This document shows positions 53,005 through 62,834 of a stretch of 64,000 nt of DNA, piece after piece. The position numbers and the translations under genes were made by a program. The notes under the pieces are model-generated. The model was not told the DNA's origin. It searched no databases and saw only the letters and a list, made by a program, of their open reading frames with translations. Source of the stretch: Branchipolynoe longqiensis (Eukaryota > Annelida > Polychaeta > Phyllodocida > Polynoidae); NCBI GenBank assembly GCA_030323885.1, contig CM059190.1:107599590-107663589 (forward strand), given 5' to 3'. Within the stretch, counting starts at the first letter, position 1. Every line of letters begins with the position of its first letter.

Positions 53005-53995
53005 GGACACAGTGTGGGAGAGTGTGGGAGAGTGAGGGAGAGTGTGGGAGAGTGTAGGAGATAATTGGAGAGTGTGGGAGAGTGTGAGAGAGGGTGGGAG
53101 AGTGTGGGAGAGTGTGGGAGAGTGTGGGAGAGTGTGGGGGAGTGTAGGAGAGTGTGGGAGAGTGTGGGAGAGTGTGGGAGAGTGTGGGAGAGTGTGGGAG
53201 AGTGTGGGAGAGTGTGGGAGAGTGTGGGAGAGAATAGGAGAGTGTGGGAGAGTGTGAGAGAGGGTGGAGAGTTTGGGAGAGTGTGGTAGAGTGTGGGAGC
53301 GTGTGGGAGACTGAGGGAGAGCGTGTGAGAGTGTGAGAGAGTGTTATAGAGTGTAGGGGAGTGTAGGAGAGTGTGGGAGAGTGTGGGGAGTGGGGAAGGT
53401 GTGTGGGCTAGTGGGGTAGAGTGTGGGAGAGTGGGGGAGGGGCTGGGAAACGTTGGATGAATGTGGGGATCTGTACATAACAGTGTAGGCGAGTGTTCCG
53501 GAATGTGGCTGAATGACTCTGTGTGTGTGTGGGGGGGGGGGGGCGGTATGCCTGTTTTGAGGGAGTCACTATGAGGCCCTGTCGGAGCGTTTGGGAGAGT
53601 GTGGGAGAGTGTGGGAGAGTGGAGGAGAGTGCGGGAGAGTGGGGGAGAGTGTGGGAGCGTGTGGGAGAGTGGGGGAGAGTGTGGGAGAGTGTGGGAGAGT
53701 GGGGGAGAGTGTGGGAGCGTGTGGGAGAGTGTGGGAGAGTGTAGGAGAGTGTGGGAGCGTGTGGGAGAGTGTGGAAGAGTGTGGGGAGTGTGGGAGAGCG
53801 TGGGAGAGTGTGGGGTAGTTGGGAAGAGTGTGGAAGAGTGGGGGAGGGGCTGGGAAACGTTGGATGAATGTGGGGATCTGTACATAACAGTGTAGGCGGG
53901 TGTTCCGGAATGTGGCTGAATGACTCTGGGTGTGTGTGTGGGGGGGGGGGCGTATGCCTGTTTGAGGGAGTCACTATGAGGCCCTGAGTGTGTCT
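53005..53995. repeat. 10-bp minisatellite (GTGGGAGAGT)n in a duplicated 400-bp block
   Basis: (GTGGGAGAGT)n at 53013-53430 and again at 53591-53836. Each is followed by the same non-repetitive 150 bp: GGGGCTGGGAAACGTTGGAT, GAATGTGGGGATCTGTACAT, TGTTCCGGAATGTGGCTGAA, a G tract, and GGGAGTCACTATGAGGCCCT (53437-53580 and 53844-53985). A tandem segmental duplication of about 407 bp. Confidence 0.93.
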
Positions 53996-54014
53996 CTGTT
54001 TTAGTGAGGCTGAT

Positions 54015-54362
54015 TAGATCTGGGTGTGAGTGTGTGATTGTGTGTCAGTCCGTGTCAGTATGCGTGTCAGTGTGTGATTGTGTGTGATTGTGTGTGAGTG
54101 TGTGTGAGTGTGTGTGAGTGTTTGTGAGTGTGTGTGAGTGTATGTGAGTGTGTGTGAGTGTATGTGAGTGTGTGTGAGTGTGTGTGAGTGTGTGTGAGTG
54201 TGTGTGAGTGTGTGTGAGTGTGTGTGAGTGTGTGTGAGTGTGTGTGAGTGTGTGTGAGTGTGTGAGTCTTTGTGAGTCTTTGTGAGTCTTTGTGAGTCTT
54301 TGTGAGTCGTTGTGAGTCTTTGTGAGTGTGTGTGAGTGTGCATGTGTGAGTGATTGTGAGTG
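54015..54362. repeat. 10-bp minisatellite (GTGTGTGAGT)n
   Basis: About 30 copies of GTGTGTGAGT; near 54262-54330 the variant CTTTGTGAGT is itself repeated six times. Confidence 0.95.
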
Positions 54363-54439
54363 CGGGTGTCAGACATGCTCCAGGCCGTGGTTGTCCGGTG
54401 CCGCCGACAAGATGCGGCTAGCAGATACCACGGCATAGG

Positions 54440-56432
54440 CCGTCGTCCCCACAACTGGTCAGGTCGTCTCCACACCTGGTCAGGCCATCCCCACTGCTGG
54501 TCAGGCCGTCCCCACAGCTGGTCAGACCGTCTCCACAGCTAGTGAGGCCATCTACACAGCTGCTGAGGCCGTCTACACAGCTGGTGAAACCGTCCCCACA
54601 GCTGGTGAGGCCGTCATCACAGCTGGTGAGGCCGTCATCACAGCTGGTGAGGCCATCATCACAGCAGGTCAGGTCTCCACAGCTGCTCAGGCCGTCACCA
54701 CAGCTGGTCAGAACGTATCCACAGCTGGTCACGCTGTCCCCACAGCTGGTCAGGCCGTCCCCACAGCTGGTCAGGGCGTCCCCACAGCTGGTCAGACCGT
54801 CTCCACATCTGGTGAGGCCATCTCCACAGCTGGTGAGGCCGTCCCCACAGCTGGTCAGGCCGTCATCAGAGCTGGCCAGGCCGTCTCCACAGCTGGTCAG
54901 GCCGTCTCCCCAGCTGGTCAGGCCGTCTCCCCAGCTGGTCAGGCTGTCTCCACAGCTTGTCAGATCGTCATTACAGGTGGTCAGACCGTCCCCACAGCAG
55001 GTCAGGCCGTCTCCACAGCTAGTCAGGCCCTCTCCACAGCTGGTCAGGCCGTCATCACAGCTGATGAGGCCGTCTCCACACACAACTGGTGAGGCATCTA
55101 TAAAGCTGGTGAGGCCGTCCTCAGAGCTGGTGAGGCCGTCATCACAGCAGGTCAGGCCGTCTCCACAGCTGGTCAGGCCGTCCCCACAGCTGGTCAGGCC
55201 GTCCCTACAGCTGGTGAGGCCGTCTCCACATCTGGCGAGGCCGTCCCCAGAGCTGGTCAAGCTGTCCCCACAGCAGGTCAGGCCGTCTCCACAGCTGGTC
55301 AGGCCCTCTCCACAGCTGCTCAAGCCATCCCCACAGCTTGTCAGGCCGTCTCCACAGCTGGTCAGGCCGTCCCCACAGCTGGTGAGGCCGTCTCCACAGC
55401 TGGTGAGGCCGTCCCCACATCTGGTCAAGCCATCCCCACATCTGGTGAGGCCGTCCCCACAGCTGGTGAGGCCGTCATCACAGCTGGTGAGGCCGTCTCC
55501 ACACAAAACTGGTGAGGCCGTCTACACAGCTGCTGAGGCCGTCCCCAGAGCTGGTGAGGCCGTCATCACAGCTGGTGAGGCCGTCATCACAGCAGGTGAG
55601 GCCGTCTCCACAGCTGGTCAGGCCCTCTCCACAGCTGGTCAAGCCATCCCCACAGCTTGTCAGGCCGTCTCCACAGCTGGTCAGGCCGTCCCCACAGCTG
55701 GTGAGGCGTCTCCACATCTGGTGAGGCCGTCCCCACAGCTGGTCAAGTCGTCCCCAAAGCAGGTCTGGCCGTCTCCACAGCTGGTCAGGCCCTCTCCACA
55801 GCTGGTCAGGCCGTCATCACAGCTGGTGAGGCCGTCTCCACACACAACTGGTGAGGCCGTCTACACAGCTGGTGAGGCCGTCCCCAGAGCTGGTGAGGCC
55901 GTCATCACAGCTGGTGAGGCCGTCCCCACAGCTGGTCAGGCCATCTCCATAGCTGGTCAGAACGTCTCCAAAGCTGGTCATGCCCTCTCCACAGCTGGTA
56001 GGGCCGTCCCCACAGCTGGTCAGGCCGTCATCACGGCTGGTCAGGCCGTCCCCACAGCTGGTCAGGCCGTCTCTACAGCTGATCAGGCCATCCCCACAGC
56101 TGGCCAGACCGTCTCCACAGCTGGTCAGGCCGTCCCCACAGCTGGTCAGGCCGTCCCCACAGCTGGTAATGCCGTCTCTAAGCTGGTCAGACTGTCTTCA
56201 CAGCTGGTCATGCCGTCTCCTCGGCTGGTAGTGCCGTCCCCACAGCTTGTTTGGCCGTCATCACAGCTGGTCAGGCCGTCATCACAGCTGGTCAGGCCGT
56301 CCCCACAGCTGGTCAGTCCGTCTCTACAGCTGGTCAGGCCGTCCTCACAGCTGGACAGGCCGTCCCCACAGCTGGTCAGACCGTCACCACGGATTGTCAG
56401 GCCGTATCTACAGCTGGTCGGGCCCGGCTCCC
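54440..56432. repeat. 21-bp minisatellite, about 94 units, 2 kb
   Basis: Unit GGTCAGGCCGTCCCCACAGC plus T, with GGTGAGGCC and ATCACAGCT variants. The 21-bp period is seven codons, so a 650-codon plus frame (54542-56494; RPSPQLV heptads) and minus frames (CGDGLTS) are open. A marker unit with ACACAAAACTGG or ACACACAACTGG recurs at about 55080, 55502 and 55844, so larger blocks of several hundred bp were copied within the array. Confidence 0.96.
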
Positions 56433-56769
56433 GGCTGGAGTTGTGGAATTCATGTCCAACGACCCGATGTAAAAATATACGGATTTTCGGTTAAGAATTA
56501 TATATTGGCAGAGAGCATTATTATTCTTGGATGTCGGAGTGGGACTTAGGTTATGTAAACTAAAAGTAACTAAAATTAATAGAACCCCACTCCCATTGTA
56601 CATGATACTGAGTGAGGTAAACTATATGTTATATATTATGAGTGGAGTTGATGGAAATGTACATGATGCTGGGTGGGGTAAACTATCTGTTATATATGCT
56701 GTTTGGAGTTAATGAAAAGAGTTCCTTTGCAAGAAACAGTACATGATTATTGAAATGTTTCTCTAGGTG
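56433..56769. other. AT-rich spacer with a 68-bp duplication
   Basis: TGTACATGATACTGAGTGAG and TGTACATGATGCTGGGTGGG, each followed by GTAAACTAT-TGTTATATAT, start at 56597 and 56658. No gene. Confidence 0.7.
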
Positions 56770-57410
56770 TTCATAAAGAATACAATTGGAGGAAAAGAAC
56801 AATTTTACAATATATATCTATATACATATCTGTAACTGTATGCAACATCCTGTCCACCCAGGACCACCAACTGACCCACCTGCCTAATTTGCATATGTAT
56901 AGAGTGCACCACCTGCAGCTGGTTTGAGTGACAGCCCCCACTGGGGGTGGCCACCCACCCAGTCTGTGGGGAGTGTCTGATTGGCTGGCTGGGGAATGTC
57001 CGGTCACCTGACTCCCTTGGCCTATCCTGACCACACACTAGTCTCAATTAAGTAATTATTCAAAATTCTGCTTCTGAGACACTGAAGAGAATCACTCTCA
57101 TCCTGGCTCTTGAGTGAGACAGACTGACTTTTGAGCAGGACCCCAGACACTCTGTCTGATGCTATCCAAATTCATCTATTCAAATTGAGTGTATCCACAG
57201 CCATAGGACTCCTGTCCCATGGGTTGTGGGCACTGTTTCAGTATACAGGCTAAAGTGACAATGAGACATAGTGTGGGCAGTATATGAGGAGTGCAGGTGC
57301 TAGGTCACATGTAAGGGGGATGACAGGAGTTGCTGCCAATAAAGCACAACTTATTCACTGTTCATCTTTGTGACTAGTTTTCCTTCCTCATTCCAGACAT
57401 GGTTAAATTG
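56770..57410 (+). promoter_or_regulatory. promoter/LTR-like segment (tentative)
   Basis: ATTTGCAT (octamer) at 56888, CACCTGCAGCTGG E-boxes at 56909, GATTGGCT (reverse CCAAT) at 56979, then unique sequence and AATAAA at 57340 followed by a T-rich stretch ending CATTCCAGACA and TGG at 57400. That order resembles U3-R-U5 plus a primer-binding start, so a solo LTR is possible, but there is only one copy and no target duplication that I can see. Confidence 0.25.
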
Positions 57411-58805
57411 ATTAGGCTGATTGCATCACAAGTGAAATGAAGGGGGAGAGTTTTGTAATTACATAGGGTGCTCACAGCGGCAGAGCACATGTGTTTTTAT
57501 ACCGACCTTTCCAAACCCTTCAGTCAGGATTGGCTTGAGCTGCTCACACCTGGTCAGAACTGCTCAGACCTGCTCAGACCTGGTCAGAACTGCTCTGAAA
57601 TACTCAGAGCTGCTCTGGCCTACTTAGGGCTGCTCACATCTCCTCAGCTCTGCTCAGAATTGATCTGAACAAGCCTCAGCTGCAGAAAACAAGTACGGTG
57701 CACCTTGCTCTAGAAAGCTCTCTGGTCAGCCGTGAATGGTGGCGTTCAGAGCTACTTTTCTGCGCTGTTCTCTAAGCTGCTAACAACTCATGTACATTCT
57801 GCTATGCTGAGAAATAGACTTAACAACTCAAGACTGACCCTACCTTTGGCTCCATACTCAGGTCTGCTGTGTGGTATTCACTGCGCTTCTGGTCCTCTCA
57901 CTCTCAGCTGCTATGAGCTGCTCGGAAGTGTTTTTGTGTGTGTGTTTTTTTTTATTGAGAGCAAAAGAAAGCTAAAACATGGAATTGTAGAGCATCAAGG
58001 TCACTTATCCAACCTGAGTCGTAATGCCCTACAATCCAGCCCAAATGGTGCTTAGAACTATTTACATATCAAATTAAGTGAATTGTGAATTTTATGGAAG
58101 ATGAGATGGGTGATATGAGGCAAGAGAGAAAACAAACAAAATAACTAAATAAAAAACACACACACAAACACCTGAACTGCAACAGACGTACAAATAGCAA
58201 TTTGATGTTACTAACACTAAGACTATCCACAACGGCTTGGCAGTAGGAAGAACGGTTAGAACCTGGCCCTGTGTACATAAGCCAACCCTAACACCACCCT
58301 CTAAAGAAAACAACACAAAGTACAACACACACACGGAACACATCAGTGCCAACAACCAGGCAACCCATACACGACTCTCATAACAGAGGGGCCCGCGTCA
58401 CCAAGTAACCGCCGAAAACCAGCGCCAACATTTCATCTCTAGTTTGTCCAACGCCCCTCGCCACTTCCGCTCTGAACGCCTCTAACAACGATAATGCTAA
58501 CGACAAGAATAACAACAACAATGACAATTTGTAGTTTCTTTCCCTGTAATCACGACTAACAGCAGATGAGTGCCGACACCTGGCGGCTGGTATGGCCTTA
58601 GTGAGCCGGGCTGCCGCTGGGTGGCGCCTGTGTCGTGTCGGCGGGCGGGCGGGGGGAGGTGTATATGATGGAGGTGGACGTGGGAGACAGGCTTATCGCG
58701 CTGGTCAATAACCCGCGCCTCGTCCTGCAGGCACAAACGGCGCTGGTTTCCGTCACGTCCCACCCCGGGTCAGTCTGCGCCAGAACGAGGCGCTGTCCTC
58801 ATGCA
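57411..58805. other. unique region with a 10-bp repeat patch
   Basis: (CTGCTCAGAC)n-like repeats at 57537-57670. A 107-codon plus frame (57732-58055) has no recognisable domain. CGACACCTGGCGGCTGG at 58573 and GCTGGGTGGCGCC at 58616 are weak CTCF-like sites. GGCGGGCGGGCGGGGGG at 58640. No gene called. Confidence 0.45.
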
Positions 58806-59182
58806 CCAGCGCAACCACCAGCGCACCAGCACATCAGCGCACCAGCACACCAGCACACCAGCACACCAGCACATCAACATACCAGCACACCAGCGCACCA
58901 GCACACCAGTACCAACACCAGCACACCAGTACCAACACCAGCACACCAGTATCAACACCAGCACACCAGCACACCAGCACACCAGTATCAACACCAGCAC
59001 ACCAACATACCAGCACACCAGCGCACCAGCACACCAGTACCAACACCAGCACACCAGCACACCAGTATCAACACCAGCACACCAGCACACCAGTATCAAC
59101 ACCAGCACATCAACATACCAGCACACCAGCACAACAGTACCAACACCAGCACACCAGTACCAACACCAGCACACCAACACAC
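58806..59182. repeat. CACCAGCA-based minisatellite
   Basis: Mixed (CACCAGCA)n and CACCAGTACCAA / CACCAGTATCAA units, arranged in longer blocks such as CACATCAACATACCAGCACA that recur at 58869, 58992 (partial) and 59104. C/A on plus. Confidence 0.93.
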
Positions 59183-59264
59183 TGCGCACGAGAAGCGGTG
59201 GATTGTTGTTTTTTTGTCTATTTCCGGGTGATTTCTCTCCAGCTGCAGTTAGTTATTAAGGGAC

Positions 59265-59362
59265 ACACAGGAAAAGCGACACACCATGCTGAGTGGTCGG
59301 TGCTACCATCGCCCTGATGTAGCCGTTGATGTTGCTAGGACGGAAACAACAAAGAAACGCCA
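59265..59362 (+). mobile_element. SINE tail fragment, plus strand
   Basis: CATGCTGAGTGGTCGGTGCT, then CCTGATGTAGCCGTTGATGT TGCTAGGACGGAAACAAC: the last 80 bp of the SINE, ending A-rich. Confidence 0.7.
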
Positions 59363-59439
59363 AACAAACCGCCCTACGGCGTCGGCACCTGTCGGGTAAA
59401 GAGTGTCCTCGACCTGCTGCCGACTTACTACAGATAGTA

Positions 59440-59772
59440 GTAGATGAAAGTGGACACGTGTATGCACAAGTGGTAAGCACAAGTAGGGACACATTTACAA
59501 CCAGACAGTAGTAGATGAAAGTGGACAAGTGTACCTACAAGTAGTAAGCACAAGTAGGGACAAATTTACAACCAGACAATAGTAGTTGAAAGTGGACACG
59601 TGTATGTACAAGTAGTAAGCACAAGTAGGGACACATTTACAACCAGATAGTAGTAGATGAAAGTGGACACATGTATGTACAAGTGGTAAGCACAAGTAGG
59701 GACACATTTACAACCAGATAGTAGTAGATGTAAGTGGACACGTGTATGTACAAGTGGTAAGCACAAGTTCGG
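59440..59772. repeat. 71-bp minisatellite, about 4.7 units
   Basis: Unit AGTGGACACGTGTATGTACA, AGTGGTAAGCACAAGTAGGG, ACACATTTACAACCAGATAG, TAGTAGATGAA. Carries the E-box palindrome ACACGTGT in most units. Confidence 0.95.
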
Positions 59773-59786
59773 ACAACCACAGGAAC

Positions 59787-60366
59787 TAATGGTGGAGTCA
59801 CACTCCGACGCTTCTCGCCGGCGACCCTTTTGGGCGAAAATGGGTGAAATATCGAGACACGCTGGGGGCGCGTTATGCGCGCATCGGTACACGTCGGTAC
59901 ACTATCCTTGACGTTGATGGTCGTCGGAGAACGTTGGCGTGCGTTGCCGGTCGCCCAAGGTTTTAAGCATGTCAAAAAAAAAACAACGAGCGGCAGCACG
60001 TGGAAATATATGGGTAAGGACGTTAGGCGCGCGTCGCGATATGTTGGACCCGCCGGAATAACGTTATGGGAACGCTAGTAAGACGGCACGCGCGCGGGAG
60101 GGTCATTGCTCACACGTTGCGGCAAACTGGGGCATTTTTGTTTTACGCCCTAGCAACATCTAAGGCCATATGAAGACGTCGCGCCAAACCTTTTTTTTTT
60201 TTCCTCACGTGTCGACACCCGTTGGCCGCGCACGAATAATGCGCCGTGCTGACGCCAAACTTTTCCCCCAAACCGCCGAAAAGTTGGACGTTTCTCGATG
60301 CACAAGATTTTATTTTCAACGCTGATGGGTCGCCGGGAGAAGCATCGTAGTGTGACTGCACCATTA
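59787..60366. mobile_element. MITE-C relative, about 41-bp TIRs, with SINE insert
   Basis: Left TAATGGTGGAGTCACACTCC, GACGCTTCTCGCCGGCGACC and right GGGTCGCCGGGAGAAGCATC, GTAGTGTGACTGCACCATTA are inverted with four to five differences. The interior is CpG-rich with T and A tracts and no gene. The right TIR contains GTCACACTACGATG in reverse, as at 32.16 kb. A SINE tail lies inside (60133-60180), so this copy predates that insertion. Confidence 0.85.
60133..60180 (-). mobile_element. SINE tail fragment nested in MITE-C relative
   Basis: TTTTGTTTTACGCCCTAGCA then ACATCTAAGGCCATATGAAG ACG: the SINE 3' end in reverse. Confidence 0.75.
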
Positions 60367-60367
60367 C

Positions 60368-60670
60368 ATTTTTAAAGTTGCATAGTCCGATGAAAGCATG
60401 AAATTCTCACTTAATTACTTTTTAACCTACATCCAACTGAGATACTCGTGCAGTTCTTAAACTAGTTGGTGCTGCATATAGCTTATAAGTGGAACCAAAT
60501 CACTTTAATATAACCTGTTTCTGTTAAAGCCTATGGGTTCATTGCTTTGACAAGCATACCAAAATACCTTGGAATATTTACACTTCAAATATCTCCGAAG
60601 TTTGTCATATTAAAGCAAGTATACTTCATACTCAACTTAAAGTAAGATACATCACAACAATCAAAGTCAC
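60368..60670 (+). repeat. AT-rich interspersed repeat family, clearest copy
   Basis: TTAAAGTTGCATAGTCCGAT, CATCCAACTGAGATACTCGT, TTGGTGCTGCATATAGCTTA, AACCTGTTTCTGTTAAAGCC, CTTCAAATATCTCCGAAGTT, TATACTTCATACTCAACTTA. It starts directly at the end of the MITE-C relative. No open frame. Confidence 0.7.
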
Positions 60671-60799
60671 ACATTTATCTTAGAAGGTGACAACAACTCA
60701 AAACCATCTGACTGCAACTTTAGGACATCTAGACATATTTACTCAAATCAATTAGGTTTAAAGTATACAAAAAGAGAAAAGTCGATCAAATAAAAACTA

Positions 60800-60890
60800 A
60801 TAGGTCAAAATAGGTCAAATGTAGACAAATATGTCAAAGTAGGTCAAATATAAACAAATAGGTCAAAGTAGGTCAAAGATATACAAACGG
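60800..60890. repeat. 10-bp AGGTCAAA(G/A)T repeats forming DR4 sites
   Basis: AGGTCA occurs at 60802, 60812, 60841, 60860 and 60870. Two pairs are spaced by 4 nt (60802-60817, 60860-60875), the DR4 arrangement bound by TR/LXR-type nuclear receptors. May be a chance product of a degenerate 10-bp repeat. Confidence 0.6.
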
Positions 60891-61363
60891 GGAAATGGTG
60901 AATTCAATAGGACACGTCAAAGATACAGAGAAAACACCGCAGCGTGGAGCAGGCCAGAACGAGGCTCAGCCAACACAACACGCGTCACGTGGTCTCCCAC
61001 AGGGCCACGTGACCCCGCGGAGGTCACTTGGCTGGCGTTTCCGGTGTGGGGCCGGTGGGCGGCTGGTGGCGATCTGAGGGCGACTACACAGGCAGCACGG
61101 ACCTCGGCCATGCTCTGTAAAGGCCGTCAGTCAAACTGGGTCATTCAACCCACGGAATCTGGGTCACAATTCATGCGCAAAGTGGGATGCATCAAAGTGG
61201 CGCTGGTGTACGCAGGCCATGAGGCACCGTGACCAGGTTTGATGCAGTCGAGCAGCTGTCCAGGAGGCTCAGAGGCAGGTTCCCTACCCAACAGCAGTGG
61301 AAGGAAGGAAAGGAAGTGCGCACAGTCGCTAAGTGGTTCAGCGAGCACATCGACATAAGATAG
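60891..61363. other. unique spacer, nothing recognised
   Basis: GC-richer from 60950 to 61110. No gene, RNA or repeat identified. Confidence 0.5.
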
Positions 61364-61866
61364 TGTAGTGGTCTGCACTGACCTCTCAGGCAAGTAACCA
61401 CATAGACAGGTAGGCGTGGGGAGTGTATTGATATCAGGGAGCCTAGGTGGTGTAATGGTTAGCACACTGGCCCGGAATGCAAAGAGATGTGGGTTCGAGT
61501 CCCGCTCTAGGCGCAGTATTTCCCATTTTCATCACCCCCACGACACTGGTTGCCGTGATCAGGATCCTGTACAAGCTTTGCGCTGTATGGTTGTTGAACC
61601 TACCCTGTGTATGTATGTGTTAGTGCATTGCCTGTATGTATGTAATTGTAAGCATTACAAGACTTACAATTCCAGGGGGACGAGTGTAGTGGTCTGCACT
61701 GACCTCTCAGGCAAGTAACCACATAGACAGGTAGGCGTGGGGAGTGTATTGATATCAGGGAGCCTAGGTGGTGTAATGGTTAGCACACTGGCCCGGAATG
61801 CAAAGAGATGTGGGTTCGAGTCCCGCTCTAGGCGCAATATTTCCCATTTTCATCACCCCCACGACA
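61364..61866 (+). mobile_element. SINE-2 dimer with tRNA-like cores (321-bp period)
   Basis: Two head-to-tail copies, the second partial, nearly identical. Each has GGTCTGCACTGACCTCTCAG, then a tRNA-like core starting GCCTAGGTGGTGTAATGGTT (61442 and 61764). The core pairs GCCTAGG with TCTAGGC (acceptor), GTGT/GCAC (D stem) and GTGGG/CCCGC around TTCGAGT (T arm); the anticodon stem does not pair. The D-arm text GGTGTAATGGTTAGCAC equals that of animal tRNA-Gln, so a tRNA-Gln-like source is likely. The first copy continues 170 bp to CAATTCCAGGGGGACGA before the second starts. Confidence 0.85.
61442..61516 (+). ncRNA. tRNA-like fold of SINE-2 (not a functional tRNA)
   Basis: Acceptor, D and T arms pair and A/B boxes are good (TGGTGTAATGG, GGTTCGAGTCC). 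The segment CTGGC-CCGGAAT-GCAAAG should form the anticodon arm but does not close, so a decoding tRNA is unlikely. The copy at 61764 is identical over the core. Confidence 0.6.
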
Positions 61867-62012
61867 ATACTAATTGTATTATTTGTAGCAGGTACATGGA
61901 GATATAATACAAAACGCTGTTATTAATCCTTATTGCATTAGTTGTAGCAAGTACAAGGAGATATAATACAAAACCCTGTTATTAATCCTTATTGTATTAG
62001 TTGTAGCAAGTG
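61863..62012. repeat. about 62-bp tandem repeat, 2.5 units
   Basis: TTAGTTGTAGCAAGTACAAG, GAGATATAATACAAAACCCT, GTTATTAATCCTTATTGTAT, about two and a half times. Confidence 0.9.
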
Positions 62013-62834
62013 CGTCAATATATATAATCCTGATTGCATGAGTCACCACCCGTGGTTAATCTAATATAGCCTACTCCGTCATCAATTATATTCGCATAAT
62101 AAATGATACAACACGAAACCACAAGACAACGACATGACGGCGACCTCTAGCGGACGAACCCTTGACCTGGCCGCTGTGACCTTGACCCTGACCTCGCTGC
62201 TGTGACCTTGACCCTGCAGACCGAGGTCAGCGCCGCGCTATTCATGGATTCGTGAAAGCGGTTTGATCTCTGAGATCAGTCTCTGATCTTCCACTGCCAT
62301 GAAATTGATCAAATAGACTTTATTCACAATAGTAAGCTATATATGGTACTCGCGGGGGAAATGGTGGATGGATGGTGGAAGCCCTTGGTGGCGGCGGTTC
62401 TGAACATTACAGGGGTTTCCTCGGACACGTGACTGCTTTGACACAGATGTGCTTTTAAAAAAAAGAAGGTTTATTTACCCTGTCCATAACAAATAAGTTC
62501 ATGGTAGAACTTTCTTTCAATACTGAACATCTTTAGTCATTAGTTTGTCGTTTATTGTCTTGAATGATTTGTTAGTAATATTTGTGCGTGTATTTATCTC
62601 AGAGCTACCTCGGAGCTTCCTGGTCCACAATTACCATTCTTGATGGGTAATATGTCAACAACTATAATGGCTGTGTTCTCCATTGGTTTTCTGTTTTGTC
62701 AGATGGCACCAACACCAAATGCGGGAACCAGCATCTAGTTCAAGAGCAATGGAGGTAACTCTGTACATGGATACACATGACACACATGAGCAGCATGGTT
62801 TGATATATGTGTAAGCATCATAACATTTAACAGT
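62013..62834. other. unique spacer with direct half-site cluster
   Basis: TGACCT, TGACCC and TGACCT lie end to end at 62177-62194, and TGACCTTGACCC again at 62203. The 26-bp segment GCTGTGACCTTGACCCTG is a local duplication. The rest is unique; no gene recognised. Confidence 0.5.

Noticed and set aside
54542..56494. 650-codon open frame
   Set aside because: It is the 21-bp minisatellite read in one frame; the opposite strand is equally open and there is no domain.
61442..61516. functional tRNA gene
   Set aside because: The anticodon arm cannot pair and the core is inside a duplicated SINE.
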